A stretch of DNA of 64,000 nucleotides, taken from Tupaia tana. Taxonomy: Eukaryota > Chordata > Mammalia > Scandentia > Tupaiidae. The notes below the pieces were generated by a model. That model saw nothing but the letters and a program-made list of their open reading frames with translations. It made no database searches and had not been told where the DNA came from. The position numbers and the translations under genes were made by a program. Shown one piece after another: positions 33,076-44,734 of the stretch; the stretch's first letter is position 1; each line of letters opens with the position of its first letter. The stretch spans positions 76,125,791 to 76,189,790 of the forward strand of contig JAKSZU010000013.1 in the NCBI GenBank assembly GCA_026018925.1, in the 5' to 3' direction.

Positions 33076-33667
33076 TATAATAATTCTGAGGGGAGATATC
33101 ACTGCACAATAGAAGGAGTGCATAGAGGGAGTCAAAAACACATGATTGTGTACTAGGGCTGTCTCGCAGTAGTTACTACTTAACTGTCACTCTAGGCATA
33201 TCTTTGAAATGAAGGTATTAATCCAAATAATTTTAAAGACTGAGACCCTAAATTGAGAACAAATGGAAGGTTTTGTAAATGAACATATTGTTTTGAAGTA
33301 CTATTTATTTAATTATGTCTAGTTAATTTTTAAAATGGCCTTTCTTAATTCACTGATATTGCATAACATTATATTCAAATGCATCATCCTTATCCTTAAA
33401 AACTGACAAAAGACATATATTATTTCAAATTATGTAAGGAGATCTTTCTGCATTATACAATTGGTAAAGACAGAACTTGAATCCAGGTCTTTCAAAGTCA
33501 GAATATTTTTCTCCACTTTGAATTTTGTGTTGTTTTACTGGCTGTTTTATATAGATATGAAAGAGAAGGTTAGAGGTCAAAAACCTCCCAGACTCCAGGT
33601 CCAGATCTAGGCCAAACCAGTCAGAAATTCTGGCCTTTTGGAATGAGAAGAATAGAAAATATGATGA

Positions 33668-33895
33668 ACTACAGTGGCACAGCAATAGAGCCAAGTTCTC
33701 TTATGTTGGGGTCACATCGGGAGGTCTGAAATTCACATTCTAAGATCCCTCTATATACATTAGATATGTGTTCATCTACCCATGATCCTGGCTGGCTGAA
33801 ACGGGGTAGAGGTCGATTGTAGTGTGAAGACCTTGTTGAGAGTGCCTCCCTCTCTCTTTCTCTCTCTGAGAAAATAAGTAAACATAAATCAATCA
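33668..33895 (+). repeat. SINE-C
   Basis: Head CTACAGTGGCACAGCAATAG, body CCCATGATCCTGGCTGGCTG and GTGTGAAGACCTTGTTGAG, CT tract, then AAATAAGTAAAC tail. Confidence 0.7.
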
Positions 33896-33899
33896 ATAA

Positions 33900-34900
33900 G
33901 CCTCTATATGTGACAGAAAACTAATACCGTAATCATTAAAATTAGCTGAAAGAAGAACAATCCACCCATGTGGGCTTATAGAAGAAGGGATGACCTTATC
34001 TATGTATCTGAACGAAGTCAGCCCAGCCCACTGACTCCCCAACTGACACAATAGTATTAGTCTTAGCTTTAATTTAGTGGCCTCAGAAGGCAATGTCAAA
34101 GCCTAAAATAAATAAAGTAGTTCCACTTCCATTTATGATATGAAAAGATATGGATCATGTTGCTTCCACCTTAACAACAAGAAAAAAATAGCCTATAAAA
34201 ACACAACTCATCGATAGCTGAGGTCTCAAGAGAACTCAGTGTCCAGCAATCTATAGATAGATTCATCCTTCCAAAGACAGTACTATCTTACTTGCAGAAA
34301 ACAACAAAGAAGAAAGGTCATATGTCAGTCAGCAGATAAGGAGATTTCATCTAAAATAGTTAACAAATGCTAAAGGTCAAATGTTAAGCAGGGCCATTAA
34401 GAAACCCACTCCAGAAACCTAGCCTCCATAGGAAGTGCAAGGAAACCCCAAACCAATTAAGCTGCCACCTAAGGAGTAACTATCATGAAGCAGAAATGGA
34501 AACCTGAAAAATGTTTCTGTAAGAAATTCTTGCTAATATTTCTTGTTTCTAATGAACATGAAATAGTCTTTACAAAAGGAAATAAAAAGTGTGATAGTTA
34601 GAGACTTTTGAAATTCCTTTTATGGGCTCATTAGTGGACTGCACATGGAGCAAGAAAAAAAAATCAGTGAGTAAAAACAATGGTAGAAATAACCAAAACT
34701 GAAACACATGGACAAAAGTTTATTAAAAATAAAAACAAAGAGGGTCCAAGAGCTATAAAACAATATCAGATGGCTTAATACATATCTGCTTGTAATCTGA
34801 GAAGGAAAAAAAAGGGAGAATAAATATTTGAACCTATTAATAAAAGAAATTAAATTACAAATTCAATGATCTCAGAGGACACCAACCAAGGAGCAAGACA
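33900..34900. other. Low-copy DNA
   Basis: No recognised feature. Confidence 0.45.
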
Positions 34901-34904
34901 GTGA

Positions 34905-35115
34905 TAGAGTAGTGAAACATGACTCTCTATAGGGCTGACCACATGGGAGAGTTCCAAGTTCCTATCCAGAGACTTCCCTAAATACTCTGAGAACCTGTGT
35001 GCTCTGGAGAAAGGATTATAGCATCAAGACATGACCTTGCAGAAGTTTCTGTCTCTTTTCTCTGTCGTGCTCACTCATGGGAAAGAATGAATAAATAAAA
35101 ACATAAAAAAAAAAG
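34905..35115 (+). repeat. SINE-C, diverged
   Basis: GATAGAGTAGTGAAACATG head, GGCTGACCACATGGGAG, GACATGACCTTGCAGAAG, CT-rich tract and AATGAATAAATAAAAAC tail. Confidence 0.55.
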
Positions 35116-35605
35116 TAAAACAAGCACTCCCTCAAAAATCACATCTAGATATATTAAAACTGCCAAAAGATGAAGAGAAAATCTTGAAGGCAACCAAAAA
35201 GAGACACATTACATACAGAAGAACAAGAATAAAAATAATTATGTCAAAAACTATAAAGTTAGAAGACAGCAGAATGACATATGTAAAAGTTTTAAAGAAG
35301 AAAGAAATAAAAACTGCTAACCCAGAATTCTATACTCAAATATTATTCAAACATGAAATTGTAATAAGACTTAATTTTAGAAAAGGAAAATAGAACTCAT
35401 TACCAGGAGATCTGCACTGCAATTTATGCTAAAGAAAATTCTGTAGGTAGAAAAAATATAATATTATACAGAAACTAAGCTCTGAAACAAAACAACCTCC
35501 AGAAATTATAAAAATGAAGGTTTTTAAAAGACTTTGTTTTTAAAAATAGACATAATTCTTAAACCTATAATGGAAATAAAACAGAATCCTAAAAATTATT
35601 TCAAT

Positions 35606-35850
35606 GGGCCAGCCCGTGGTCTTTTGGTTAAGGTGACTGGATCCCACATGTCCAACTACATACAGTTGGAGTCCTGGATGCAATGGCTCAAAAAATATCC
35701 TGGGCCTTTGTGTGTGTGTATGCCCAAAATTACCAAAAGAGGAAGAGATAGAGGAGAAGGGAATATGGTGAGCTGCCCCATGGGAGATGTGTTTATTTTC
35801 TTTCCCTTCCTTTATTTCTCTGTGGCCAGTGCATACACTCTCTGGCAAAC
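35606..35850 (+). repeat. SINE-A, older copy
   Basis: GGGCCAGCCCGTGGTCTTTTGG head, GGAGTCCTGGATGC, and GTGGCCAGTGCATACACTC near its 3' end. Lacks the CCCCCCTGGGGGG hairpin (CCCCATGGGAG instead). Confidence 0.75.
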
Positions 35851-35954
35851 TAAACAAACAAAAAACTTAATTAACCCAAAATCCAGCAGAGAAAAAAAAT
35901 AGAAAGAGAGATGAAAAATTAGAAACAGCTAACGAGAAGGTAGGGTATAAAATC

Positions 35955-36068
35955 GGTGTGAGTTTAAGCCACCAGGTCCAGGACTCAAACCGCGGTTGAC
36001 TACATGGGAGTCGCGGTCGACTACATGGAAGTCCAGTGACATAGTCATTATGCTAACTGCTGGTCCCA
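35955..36068 (-). repeat. SINE-A head only, with internal duplication
   Basis: The minus strand starts GGGACCAGCAGTTAGCATAATG and stops after the CTTAAACTCACACC junction; body and tail are absent. Within it a roughly 21-bp block is repeated in tandem (35,988-36,008 and 36,009-36,029), duplicating the part between anticodon-loop equivalent and B box. Confidence 0.85.
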
Positions 36069-37119
36069 ATCTGAACATATAATGTAAATAATCTAAGTAT
36101 ATAAATTAAAAGATAAGAGATTGTCTATATTTCTAACAGTAATGTGTTGTAAAAAAAATCCTCTTTAAATAGAAAGAGATTAATAAGTTAACATTAAAAT
36201 GATGAAATAATATATTCCATGAAATATTAATCAGGGAAAAGCTGATATGGCTATCTAGGTATTAAAGTAATCTTCAGAACAAGAAAAATTACCAGGAAAA
36301 AAGAAAAAAATTGTATAGAAGTAAGAAATCAGTTAAAAATCCCCAGTTGACCTAAAAATCTCAAATGAGAATGCATGGAACAAAAGAGTATCAAGGCATG
36401 TGAGGCAAAATTAACAGAAGTGAAAGAAAAATAGACAAATTGACAATTATAATGAGAGATACCAATATTCCTTTCCATAAATGGTACAAGAAGCAGAGGG
36501 GAAATAAAATCTACGAGGATATGAAAGACCTGAAAAGCATTATCAACAAATTTTACCAAACTGATATCTATAGAATCCTCCACTAAATAAAAGTCACATA
36601 AATATTCAAGTGTACATGAAATACTCATCAGGTTAGACTGTATTCTAGGCCAGGAAACAAGCTTTAATAAGTTTAAAAGAATTTCTTAAATGCAAAGTAC
36701 ATCCTTTTACAAAGATATAATTACGTTAAAAAGCAACGGTAAAATATCTTCATATATTTAGAAATTAGATAGCATATTTACATCAGTAAAAGAGGGCAAA
36801 ATGACACTACAATTTGAATTGAATGCAAATGAAAACACACATATCAATTGATGGGCTGCACCTAAATAGTGCTTAAATGAAAAGTGATAGCATTAAAGGA
36901 AGCTATATCTAAAATCGTGGCTGAAAAAGAGACATGACTAAAATAAATGAGCTTCTGTACTTAGAAACTAGCTTTTAAAAAGCACATTTAAATCCAAACT
37001 GCTAGGTAGGGAGAGGGGAACAAATTTCCTTATATAAATGTATATAACAACTTATCAAATACTTAAGTAAAATTAAGCTAGTAATGGAAAATTAACTTAC
37101 TTCTAATGAAATGTAAATG

Positions 37120-38130
37120 ATAAACCAATCTGCAATGACATGAACTATTTTAAAAAATGAGTTATGTATCAACTGTAAACATGTATAAAATAGAACCATT
37201 AAAATTATCTTAAAAAACCTATAAATGTAATAAATTAAGCTATACAGCATTAGATGTATAAAATATGGGACAAAATCAAAGAATGTTTAGTGCATTTAAA
37301 AATAATATTCAACTAAAATTTAATCCAAAAAAGTGTGGAAAATATAAAAATTGTATGGAAAAAGTTGAAAAGCTCCTCAATGCACCTAACTTAATAATTT
37401 CATACATATGTAAGTTTGGAATGCAAATTTTTTTTGTTAATGGACTATTTAAGAGCAGTTTTGTTTGCAGAAGAAATGAAAATTGTAGGAATTTTTTTTC
37501 TTTTTCTCACTTGTATTTTTCTTGTCTGTTGTAGATCAGTTAGACTTATATTTATATGTTCTCAACCAACATTTTCAGTCCTCCATATTTAACCAAAATC
37601 TTCTCTCAAAATCTTCTCAATACCAAATAAGAGCAAAGAGCTCTGTTTAGACATAAATACTATGTGTATACTCAAGTGTATGTATTTGTGGGTTTTATAT
37701 TAACTGTGGAGTCCTAGGAATTCTATTGGGGAGGGGACCTATCAGAGAAGAAGTGACTTTAAAACTTCTCTCCTCAAATAAAAATGATTCTCTTTTATTA
37801 GATCTATATATTGGTTTTTCAATTTAGATTATAGCTGAAGAAAATGTTATTTTAGAATATTACTATTTTTCACCTTGCAGTTACCAACAAAACAAAAATA
37901 CTTCAAAATATTGTGATCAAGGGTAGTAATGAGACATTTCTTGAGGATATTGGAACTATAGGGAGAGCCCAGTCATGTAGGAAATACACTATTGATCTTG
38001 AAGAGTACAGCTACTTACTTGATGTAATTGGTTATTTGAATGGGCACAAGTTCAAATATATTAATCGATTACAATTACATATTCCAGTATGACTAAATAA
38101 AATAAACACTGAGCCAGCAATTGAGATAAG
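37120..38130. other. AT-rich low-copy DNA
   Basis: Frame at 37,265-37,534 has no recognised domain; no confident repeat. Confidence 0.4.
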
Positions 38131-38136
38131 AAGTCA

Positions 38137-38308
38137 GTATCTGTGTCAGTTGGTGATGTGGTAGTTAAGATGGCTAGATCCAATGTGGCTAACCACATGG
38201 TTTGAATCTAGGCTTTGTGGCTTGAATAACATGCTGGACATGTGAGTGTGCACTCCTGAAGTCCCAAGAGGATAAGGAATTGCAGTGTAACCAACCCAAT
38301 TATGGTTG

Positions 38309-38359
<51 letters not shown>

Positions 38360-38395
38360 GAGCTCACATGCACTCTAGCAAATGAAAGAAAGAAA
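38137..38395 (+). repeat. SINE-A, old, with expanded CT tract
   Basis: Head CAGTTGGTGATGTGGTAG, body CCCAAGAGGATAAGGAATTG, tail GGTGAGCTCACATGCAC. The native pyrimidine tract has grown into about 22 CT units (38,313-38,357). Confidence 0.8.
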
Positions 38396-38401
38396 GAAAG
38401 G

Positions 38402-38454
<53 letters not shown>

Positions 38455-38490
38455 AAGAAAAAAAGAAAGAAAGAAAGAGAGAGAAAAGGA
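38384..38490 (+). repeat. (GAAA)n/(GA)n microsatellite
   Basis: Grown from the A-rich SINE tail: AAAG units, about 22 GA units, then AAAG units. It is complementary to the CT tract 30 bp upstream. Confidence 0.9.
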
Positions 38491-38819
38491 AGGCAGAATC
38501 TAAGAGAGAAGATGGTTTGGTGTAATTTTACCCTTCAAAATAGAAAGGAAGACCTGAAGTCTATTTTAAATTTTCCTGTCCCTATTTAATAACTTAGAAT
38601 ACTGACTATAAACACTGGTAAAATTTCTTAAATTATTATATTGCATCGTTAATTTCTTTAATTTTTTATGCCTATTCTGTCTGCTCAGTAAAACTTTATA
38701 CTAAAAATCTCTGGCAGTCAGCTTTTAGGATATTACATATATAAGGGAATGAACAAGAAATGAAATAGCACTTGGAAAATGTAGCCATGAAGAAAGGGAG
38801 GGAACTTCAAGCTAACCTT

Positions 38820-38973
38820 AACTTGCTCTGAAAAATGTACAAAGTTTGGAAATACTAAGGACCATGCAAATCTCCAACATTGTACCTTCGAAGGATAACT
38901 TGCTCTGAAAAATGTACAAAGTTTGGAAATACTAAGGACCATGCAAATCTCCAACATTGTACCTTCGAAGGAT
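38820..38973. repeat. 77-bp perfect tandem duplication
   Basis: Unit 38,820-38,896 is repeated without change at 38,897-38,973. Each unit has one ATGCAAAT octamer. No known repeat family. Confidence 0.95.
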
Positions 38974-39282
38974 GAGGTACTATTTTCAACTGATGTCAAC
39001 AAAAATAAAACAGCTGCTAGGACAAATTATCAGTAGATATTATTAAAATACTTAAAATATCAGTTTTATTCCACTCTCTCCCTGAAATGATTGAGTCAGC
39101 ATTGAATAGTAATGTGCTGAGGTCAGCAGGTACCCCCTAGATTTTAATAGATTCATTTGCAAGGAAAAAGTGTACAATGGCTGAAATTAGTTTAGTCATT
39201 TCTACTGTGAGTTCCTCAGAAGAAAAGTAAAAAAGGAAATAACTTAGACTTGCTGGTCCTGACTAGATCCAAAACTTTTACG

Positions 39283-39505
39283 TTTTTTTTTTTTTTTTTT
39301 TTGAGAGGTTTTTGCTATGGGCGCATGTGCTTGCCAGAAAGACAGAGAGACAGAAAGCAGATCCCTTCACCTCCATTCTCCTCTCAGGATCTTGGGCAAC
39401 ACACACATGCACCCGGCATCAGTTTAAGCCACCGGGTCCAGGACTTGAACCATGGTTAACTACATGGAATCCAGTGACAAAGCCATTATGCCAACTGCTG
39501 GTCCC
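39283..39505 (-). repeat. SINE-A with 18-nt poly(T) end
   Basis: The minus-strand copy lacks much of the middle body (about 25 bp around the hairpin). Flanks ATCCAAAACTTT and ATCCAAATTTT look like the target duplication. Confidence 0.88.
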
Positions 39506-39594
39506 AATCCAAATTTTAAATAGCTGTTTCCATCACTGTCATACGAAGAGCTACTGGTGAGTGATGTATTTTCTACACCTTTTCTTCTTTTTAT

Positions 39595-40118
39595 TTATTT
39601 CTTTATTTATTTTGGCTAGAGGGCTCATGTACTTGCTGAAGAGGAAAAAAGAGAGATAAAGAGAGAAAGAGACATAAAGAAAGTACCCCCCAAAAGGGAT
39701 AGTTTTGCCACTATTCCTTCCCCTCCATTTCTCTCTCCTTTCAGGATTTTGAGCATACATGATATGTGTCTGGTATGTTGTTGTTGTTTTTAAATTTACT
39801 ATAGGGCACAAGTGTTTGCCAGAGAGAAACAGAGAAAGAGAAAAAAATGAAAAATCACCTCCAGGGCAACGGCCACACCAAAATCCCCTTTTCTCCTTTT
39901 TCCTCAGGATTTTGGGCTTGCATGCACACATGCCAAGAATGTTTTTCAAGCTGCTGGGTATGAATTCAAAACACACAGTAGGCCATGTGAGATCCAGCTG
40001 TCTTAACCTCAATTACACTGGCTGGCCCATGTATCTGACATGTTTTTCAAACTACTGAGTCTGAGCATTGAAATGTGTAGTCGACCATGTGAGATTCAGC
40101 CAGTATACCACTGGCTGA
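39595..40118 (-). repeat. Old SINE-A split by another SINE-A
   Basis: Tail/body at 39,595-39,775 and head at 40,030-40,118 (AGCCAGTGGTATACTGG on the minus strand) flank the inner copy. TGTGTCTGGTATG and TGTATCTGACATG at the junctions are the decayed target duplication. Confidence 0.75.
39788..40029 (-). repeat. SINE-A, inner copy of a nest
   Basis: Minus-strand head GGGCCAGCCAGTGTAATTG, B box region GAATTCATACCC (degraded). Confidence 0.78.
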
Positions 40119-40212
40119 TTTCTCAACATTTTTAGCATTCAAAAACAAAGAGAAAATGGAAATTTGCATGGTAGAAAAGGGTAAGACTATATATAACAAT
40201 TTCCAATCCATT

Positions 40213-40426
40213 TTTTTTTAGAAAGAGATTTTTGCTATACAGTGTGTGTGCTTGTCTGAGAGACAAAGAGACAGAAAGCAAGAAATCTCACCCCAAGGGG
40301 GATGGCCACACTGCAATCCCTTCTCCATTCTCCTTTTGGGATTTTGGTCATGCATGCACACATACCTGGCATGAGGTTTTTTTGTTTTTTTTGTTTTTGT
40401 TTTTTTTGGGGTTTTTTTTGGTTGTT

Positions 40427-40483
<57 letters not shown>

Positions 40484-40826
40484 AGAGGTTTTTGCTATAG
40501 GGCGCGTGCGCTCACCAGAAAGAGAAAGACATAGAGACAGAAAGTGAGAAATCACCCCCCAGGGGGGATGGTCACGCCGCAATCCCTTCTCCTCCATTCT
40601 CCTCTCGGAATCTTGGGCACGCACGCACACGCGCCCGGCGTGAGTTTTAAGCCACCGGGTCCAGGACGCGAACCGTGATCGACTAAGTGGGAGTCCAGCG
40701 ACATAACCATTACGCTAACTGCTGGTTTCCCCTGGCATGAGTTTTAAACCACCAGGTCTGGGACTTGAACCATGGTGACTACATGAAAGTCTAGCTAATA
40801 ACCATTATGCCATCTGCTGGTCTCAG
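40213..40826 (-). repeat. SINE-A split by a young SINE-A
   Basis: Tail/body at 40,213-40,375 and head at 40,742-40,826 flank the inner element, with CCTGGCATGAG repeated at 40,365-40,375 and 40,731-40,741. Confidence 0.85.
40376..40730 (-). repeat. Young SINE-A with very long poly(A)
   Basis: Near-consensus element at 40,483-40,730. On the plus strand its tail is about 105 nt of T with G interruptions, including about 55 uninterrupted T at 40,428-40,482. Long pure tails shrink with time, so this is among the youngest insertions here. Confidence 0.93.
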
Positions 40827-40936
40827 TTTCCATCTTTTAATAAATTGTTTTCAAACTAGAGTTCAGAGTCCAATAGCAGATTGTGAGATTGAATTCAGTG
40901 ACTTGCCACCAAAATTTTTATTTTAATAAAATAGAA

Positions 40937-41185
40937 GTTGGGGGTCAGCAGGTGGCATGGTGGCTAAGGTGTTGGACTCCCACATGGCCAATCACGGTTT
41001 GACTACTGTACTTGGTGGCTTGAAAATTTCATTGAGTGTGTGTGCATGCATATACAAAATCCCAAGAGGAGTATAGAAGAGAAGGGATTGCAGTGTGGAC
41101 AGCCCCTGGAGGGTATTTCTCATTTTCACTCTCTCTTTCCAGTAAGTGAGACACACCATGGGAAAAAATAAATAAATAAGTAAAC
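40937..41185 (+). repeat. SINE-A, older copy
   Basis: Head GGGTCAGCAGGTGGCATGG, body CCCAAGAGGAGTATAG, tail CCAGTAAGTGAGACAC plus (AAAT)n. Confidence 0.82.
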
Positions 41186-41283
41186 TAACAAAAACTAACA
41201 ACCAAAATGAACTAGAATAGAAATACATCCTGGAAAGAATAGGTTGTATTTTCTTAAAACTTTGTTTCAGTTGCAAATATTAA

Positions 41284-41325
41284 TGAGTATTGTGCGTATG
41301 TGTGTGTGTGTGCGTGTGTGTGTGT
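41284..41325 (+). repeat. (TG)n microsatellite
   Basis: Interrupted TG run with ATG and GCG variants. Confidence 0.85.
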
Positions 41326-41394
41326 TGCATCAAAATGTACAAAGTACTGTGGATTATGACTCTAAGTGCTTGAAAAATACTTTTTTAAAGTAAT

Positions 41395-42475
41395 TACCTC
41401 TAAATACCTCCCAAGACAAGCAACAAATGCTAAAATATACATTTGGGATTATATCAAACCAAAAAACTTCCGTTCAGCAAAGGAAATAATCAGCAAAGTG
41501 AACAGACACCACAGAATGGGAGGAAATATATCCATACTATACATATAGCAAGGGATTAATAACCAGGATATTCAAGGAACTCAAAAAACTCAGCCAAAAG
41601 GAACAAATAATCCCATCAGAAAATGAACAAATTACCTGAATAAACAGTTCTCAAAAGACAGAAATAGCCATTAAAATATTAAAATATGTTCTACATCACT
41701 AACCATTGGTAAATACAAATCAAAACAACAAAGCATCTCACCTCCATTAGACTAATTATTATCAAAAACAAAGTAGATAACCAATTTTGCAAAGCATTTG
41801 AAGAAAGGGACAGTCTGTTACACTGTTGGTGAGAAGATAAATAGTGCAACTACTATGGAAAACAGTAGGAAGATTCTTCAAAAAACTAAGAAAAGATATA
41901 TCACATGAACCAGCAATCCCACTACTAGATGTGTATTCAAAGGAGAGAAAAATCAGTGTATCATAAAGATATCCACAACCCAATATATTTGATGCAATAT
42001 TCACAATAGTCAATATATACAAGCAACCTGTGTCCATTGAAAGAAGAATGGATATATAATAATGCAGTATATATACAATGCAGAATGCCATCAAGCCATT
42101 AAGAAGAATGAAATTCTGTCATTAGAGGTTAAATAGGTTATTCCAAAGGACACTATGTTAAGTGAAATAAACCAGGCCCAGGAAAAGAAATATCACATAT
42201 TCTCCTTCAAATGTAGAAATTGAAAAAAAAAAAATGTCTACTAGAGGGTGGAAGAGATGGGAAGATGGTGGAAGGATAGGGAGATGCTAATTAACATAAA
42301 CAAAATTCAAATCAATAAGGAAAGCGATTTTTATAAAATTATGAATACAGTAGGAGAACATAGTGAGTGGAAACTTACTGTGTATTTCAGAATAAGATTA
42401 TAAATCTCTTTGCATCTGTTGAGATTAAAGAATTTTTAGAAAATAACATTGTGACTTTTGTACAAATAAAATGAG
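41395..42475 (+). mobile_element. Old L1, ORF2 3' part and 3'UTR
   Basis: AAACTTCCGTTCAGCAAAGG, GAACTCAAAAAACTCAGCC, CATCTCACCTCCATTAGAC and CCAGCAATCCCACTACTAG are ordered landmarks of the ORF2 3' end. The 3'UTR has GGGAAGATGGTGGAAGG and ends in AAATAAAATGAGTG. All frames are closed by stops. Confidence 0.8.
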
Positions 42476-42620
42476 TGTTAGAAGATTTTCATTAAAATTA
42501 TTAATTAATGAGGGAACCAATAAGACCTGAAAATCAGTTCAAACAAAAATGTAAAAAGTGGACATGAATACAGGCAATCAGGAATGGTAAAGAATATATT
42601 TGAATACATACAAAACTAGA

Positions 42621-42868
42621 GACCAGCAGATGGCATAGTGGACTCCCATGTAGACGACCACAGGTTGAGTCTCAGACTCAGTGGTTTAAAACTCACACTG
42701 GGTGTGTGTGCGTGCATACCCAAAATCTCAAGAGGAGAACAGAGGAATAGGGATTGAGGCATGGCCATTACCCCTTGGGTGTGATTTCTCACTTTCTCCT
42801 TCTTTCTCTCTCTGTCTCTCTGGTGAGCATATGCATCCTACAGAAAAATCTCTCAAAAAAATATAGAT
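42621..42868 (+). repeat. SINE-A
   Basis: Flanks AATACATACAAAACTA and GATACACAAAACTA mark a decayed target duplication. Twelve or so bases of the A-box side are deleted (GATGGCATAGTGGACTCC). Confidence 0.88.
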
Positions 42869-42869
42869 A

Positions 42870-43920
42870 CACAAAACTACTGTCTTCCTTTTAGGGGAGA
42901 AAAATGGTCAATAATACATCCAAATGACTACATTGTATTTGAATTACTTTCAGGTTTTACAATTTAGAGTTGAACTGACATGGGAAACTATCAGAGATGT
43001 AAAATAGCTAAAAGACCATGAAAGACTCAAACTCAGAATCAGGTAATTTGGAAGGGTACAACATACAATGCACAGTTTTCGTTTGAAAAAGACCCCAGTA
43101 TTGGGGGGGGGGGGTTGTAATTCATTTTATAGTGTTTCACTATTTTGTTCTCACAGTCTCCTTTATAGCTTGTGATCATAATAATTTTAAAACTTATTCT
43201 TGATCACAGAAAAAGACCTATCTTAGTTTCCTAATAAGGGCTTTCTAGACATTGGGCTTCAAATGTAAATTACCTTGCTCCCTGAAAGTGGGCCATACTT
43301 GATTAAACAAGCATTGTTCTCAAATGTGACACTCGAGGCAATGCATTAGTTTCACTATAGATTTGTGCACTTATAAGGCTCAAATTTTTCATGGAATTCT
43401 AGAAATGCCTACAATGCTGTGAAATTCTGATTTTGAGGGAAGGGATAGAGTGAGAATTGGATATTATCTAAAAATGTTTCAATTCAGTTTATGGAAACAG
43501 AGTTTATTAAATTGTAATGCACTATAGATTGAGATAAAAGAGATTCCTCATATAGCCAGAAAAACAGTATATTGGTACAACCCCAATTTAACCAAATTTT
43601 TGTTTTTTTCCCAACAACAACAAAAATAAATAAATAAATATAACTGTCTCCTACCTCCGTTTATTCAGTCCTATATAATTATCTGCTATTCCCCTGGATC
43701 TTGACTTATAAGTCTTTTTTTTGAAGCTGCTTCTAGCTTTAAAAAAGTTTTGGAAATTCTGAATCAGTTCACTAGTATGGACTCAAAATTGCCTAAGCAA
43801 TGTAAGATCATTAAACATCCAGTTAAGTATTAATAATTTCAAATACCTGAAACAGTATATTTCCATGAAACTATAAAGATGCCCCTACTTTGTGAAAAAC
43901 ATAAACTGTCCTACAGTTTA
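42870..43920. other. Low-copy AT-rich DNA
   Basis: No recognised repeat; a G run of about 12 lies near 43,102. Confidence 0.45.
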
Positions 43921-43932
43921 TAGAATAAACCA

Positions 43933-44198
43933 GGACCAGCAGTTAGCGTAAAGGTTATGTCGCTGAACTCCCATGTAGTCAACCACGGTTCGAGTCCTGG
44001 ACCCGGTGGCTTAAATTCACGCCGGGTACATGCATGCGTGCCCAAGATCCCGAGAGGAGAATAGAGGAGAAGGGATTGGGACGTGACCATCCCCCCTGGG
44101 GGGGTGATTTCTCGCTTTCCACCTCTCTGTCTCTCTCTGTCTTTCTGGCGAGTGCACTTGCCCTATAGCAAAAACCTCCCCCCAAAAAAGAAAAGAAT
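43933..44198 (+). repeat. SINE-A
   Basis: Short flanking AGAATAAAC at about 43,922 and 44,195. Near-consensus B box (GGTTCGAGTCC). Confidence 0.9.
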
Positions 44199-44491
44199 AA
44201 ACTTATTTAAAAAGTACTAGAATCAAGCAAAAATCTGTAGATTATAGAAATTTAATGACAGATAGTAATTTATTTCTATAACAATAATGTCAGAATATAG
44301 GAAATTAAAATTTTATATTAAGTTACAGTAAAATTCTCTATAAGGTACAGTAAATAAATATTTTATGAGAGGCTTAATGGTTGTTTCTCTGAAAAAAATA
44401 TATGATCAACAGTGAGAAATCTCTAGAAATTTTTCATAACATCAATGATTTTTGAAATATTTACAATAATAAGATTTTAGCAATATTTTTT

Positions 44492-44733
44492 TTGAGAGGT
44501 TTTTGCTTTAGGGCACATGCACTCGCCAGAAAGACAGAGAGAGACAGAGAAACAGAAAGCGAGAAATTACCTCCCAGGGGTATGGCCACGCCACAACCCC
44601 TACTCCTCCATTCTCCTCTCGGGGTCTTGGGCACACACCCACTGTGAGTTTAAGCCACCGGGTTCGGGGCTCAAACCACAGTCAACTACATGGGAGTCCA
44701 GAGACATAGCCATTACACTAACTGCTGGTCCCT
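44492..44733 (-). repeat. SINE-A
   Basis: Flanks AGCAATATTTTTTT and GGCAATACTTTTTT. Minus strand begins GGGACCAGCAGTTAGTGTAATGG. The CGTGTGCGTG part of the body is shortened. Confidence 0.9.
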
Positions 44734-44734
44734 T

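Larger units (their letters stand above)
35120..37120 (+). mobile_element. Old L1 remnant (ORF1 end and ORF2 endonuclease side)
   Basis: 35,150-35,460 reads like an L1 ORF1 C-terminal part at DNA level (GAAAATCTTGAAGGCAACC, CCCAGAATTCTATACTC). 36,220-36,760 resembles the endonuclease part of ORF2 (CTGATATCTATAGAATCCTCC, GTATTCTAGGCCAGGAAAC). All frames are broken. SINEs interrupt it at 35,606 and 35,950. Confidence 0.6.

Noticed and set aside
38820-38973. Possible CRISPR-like direct repeats
   Set aside because: Only two adjacent identical units without spacers in mammalian DNA; it is a plain tandem duplication.
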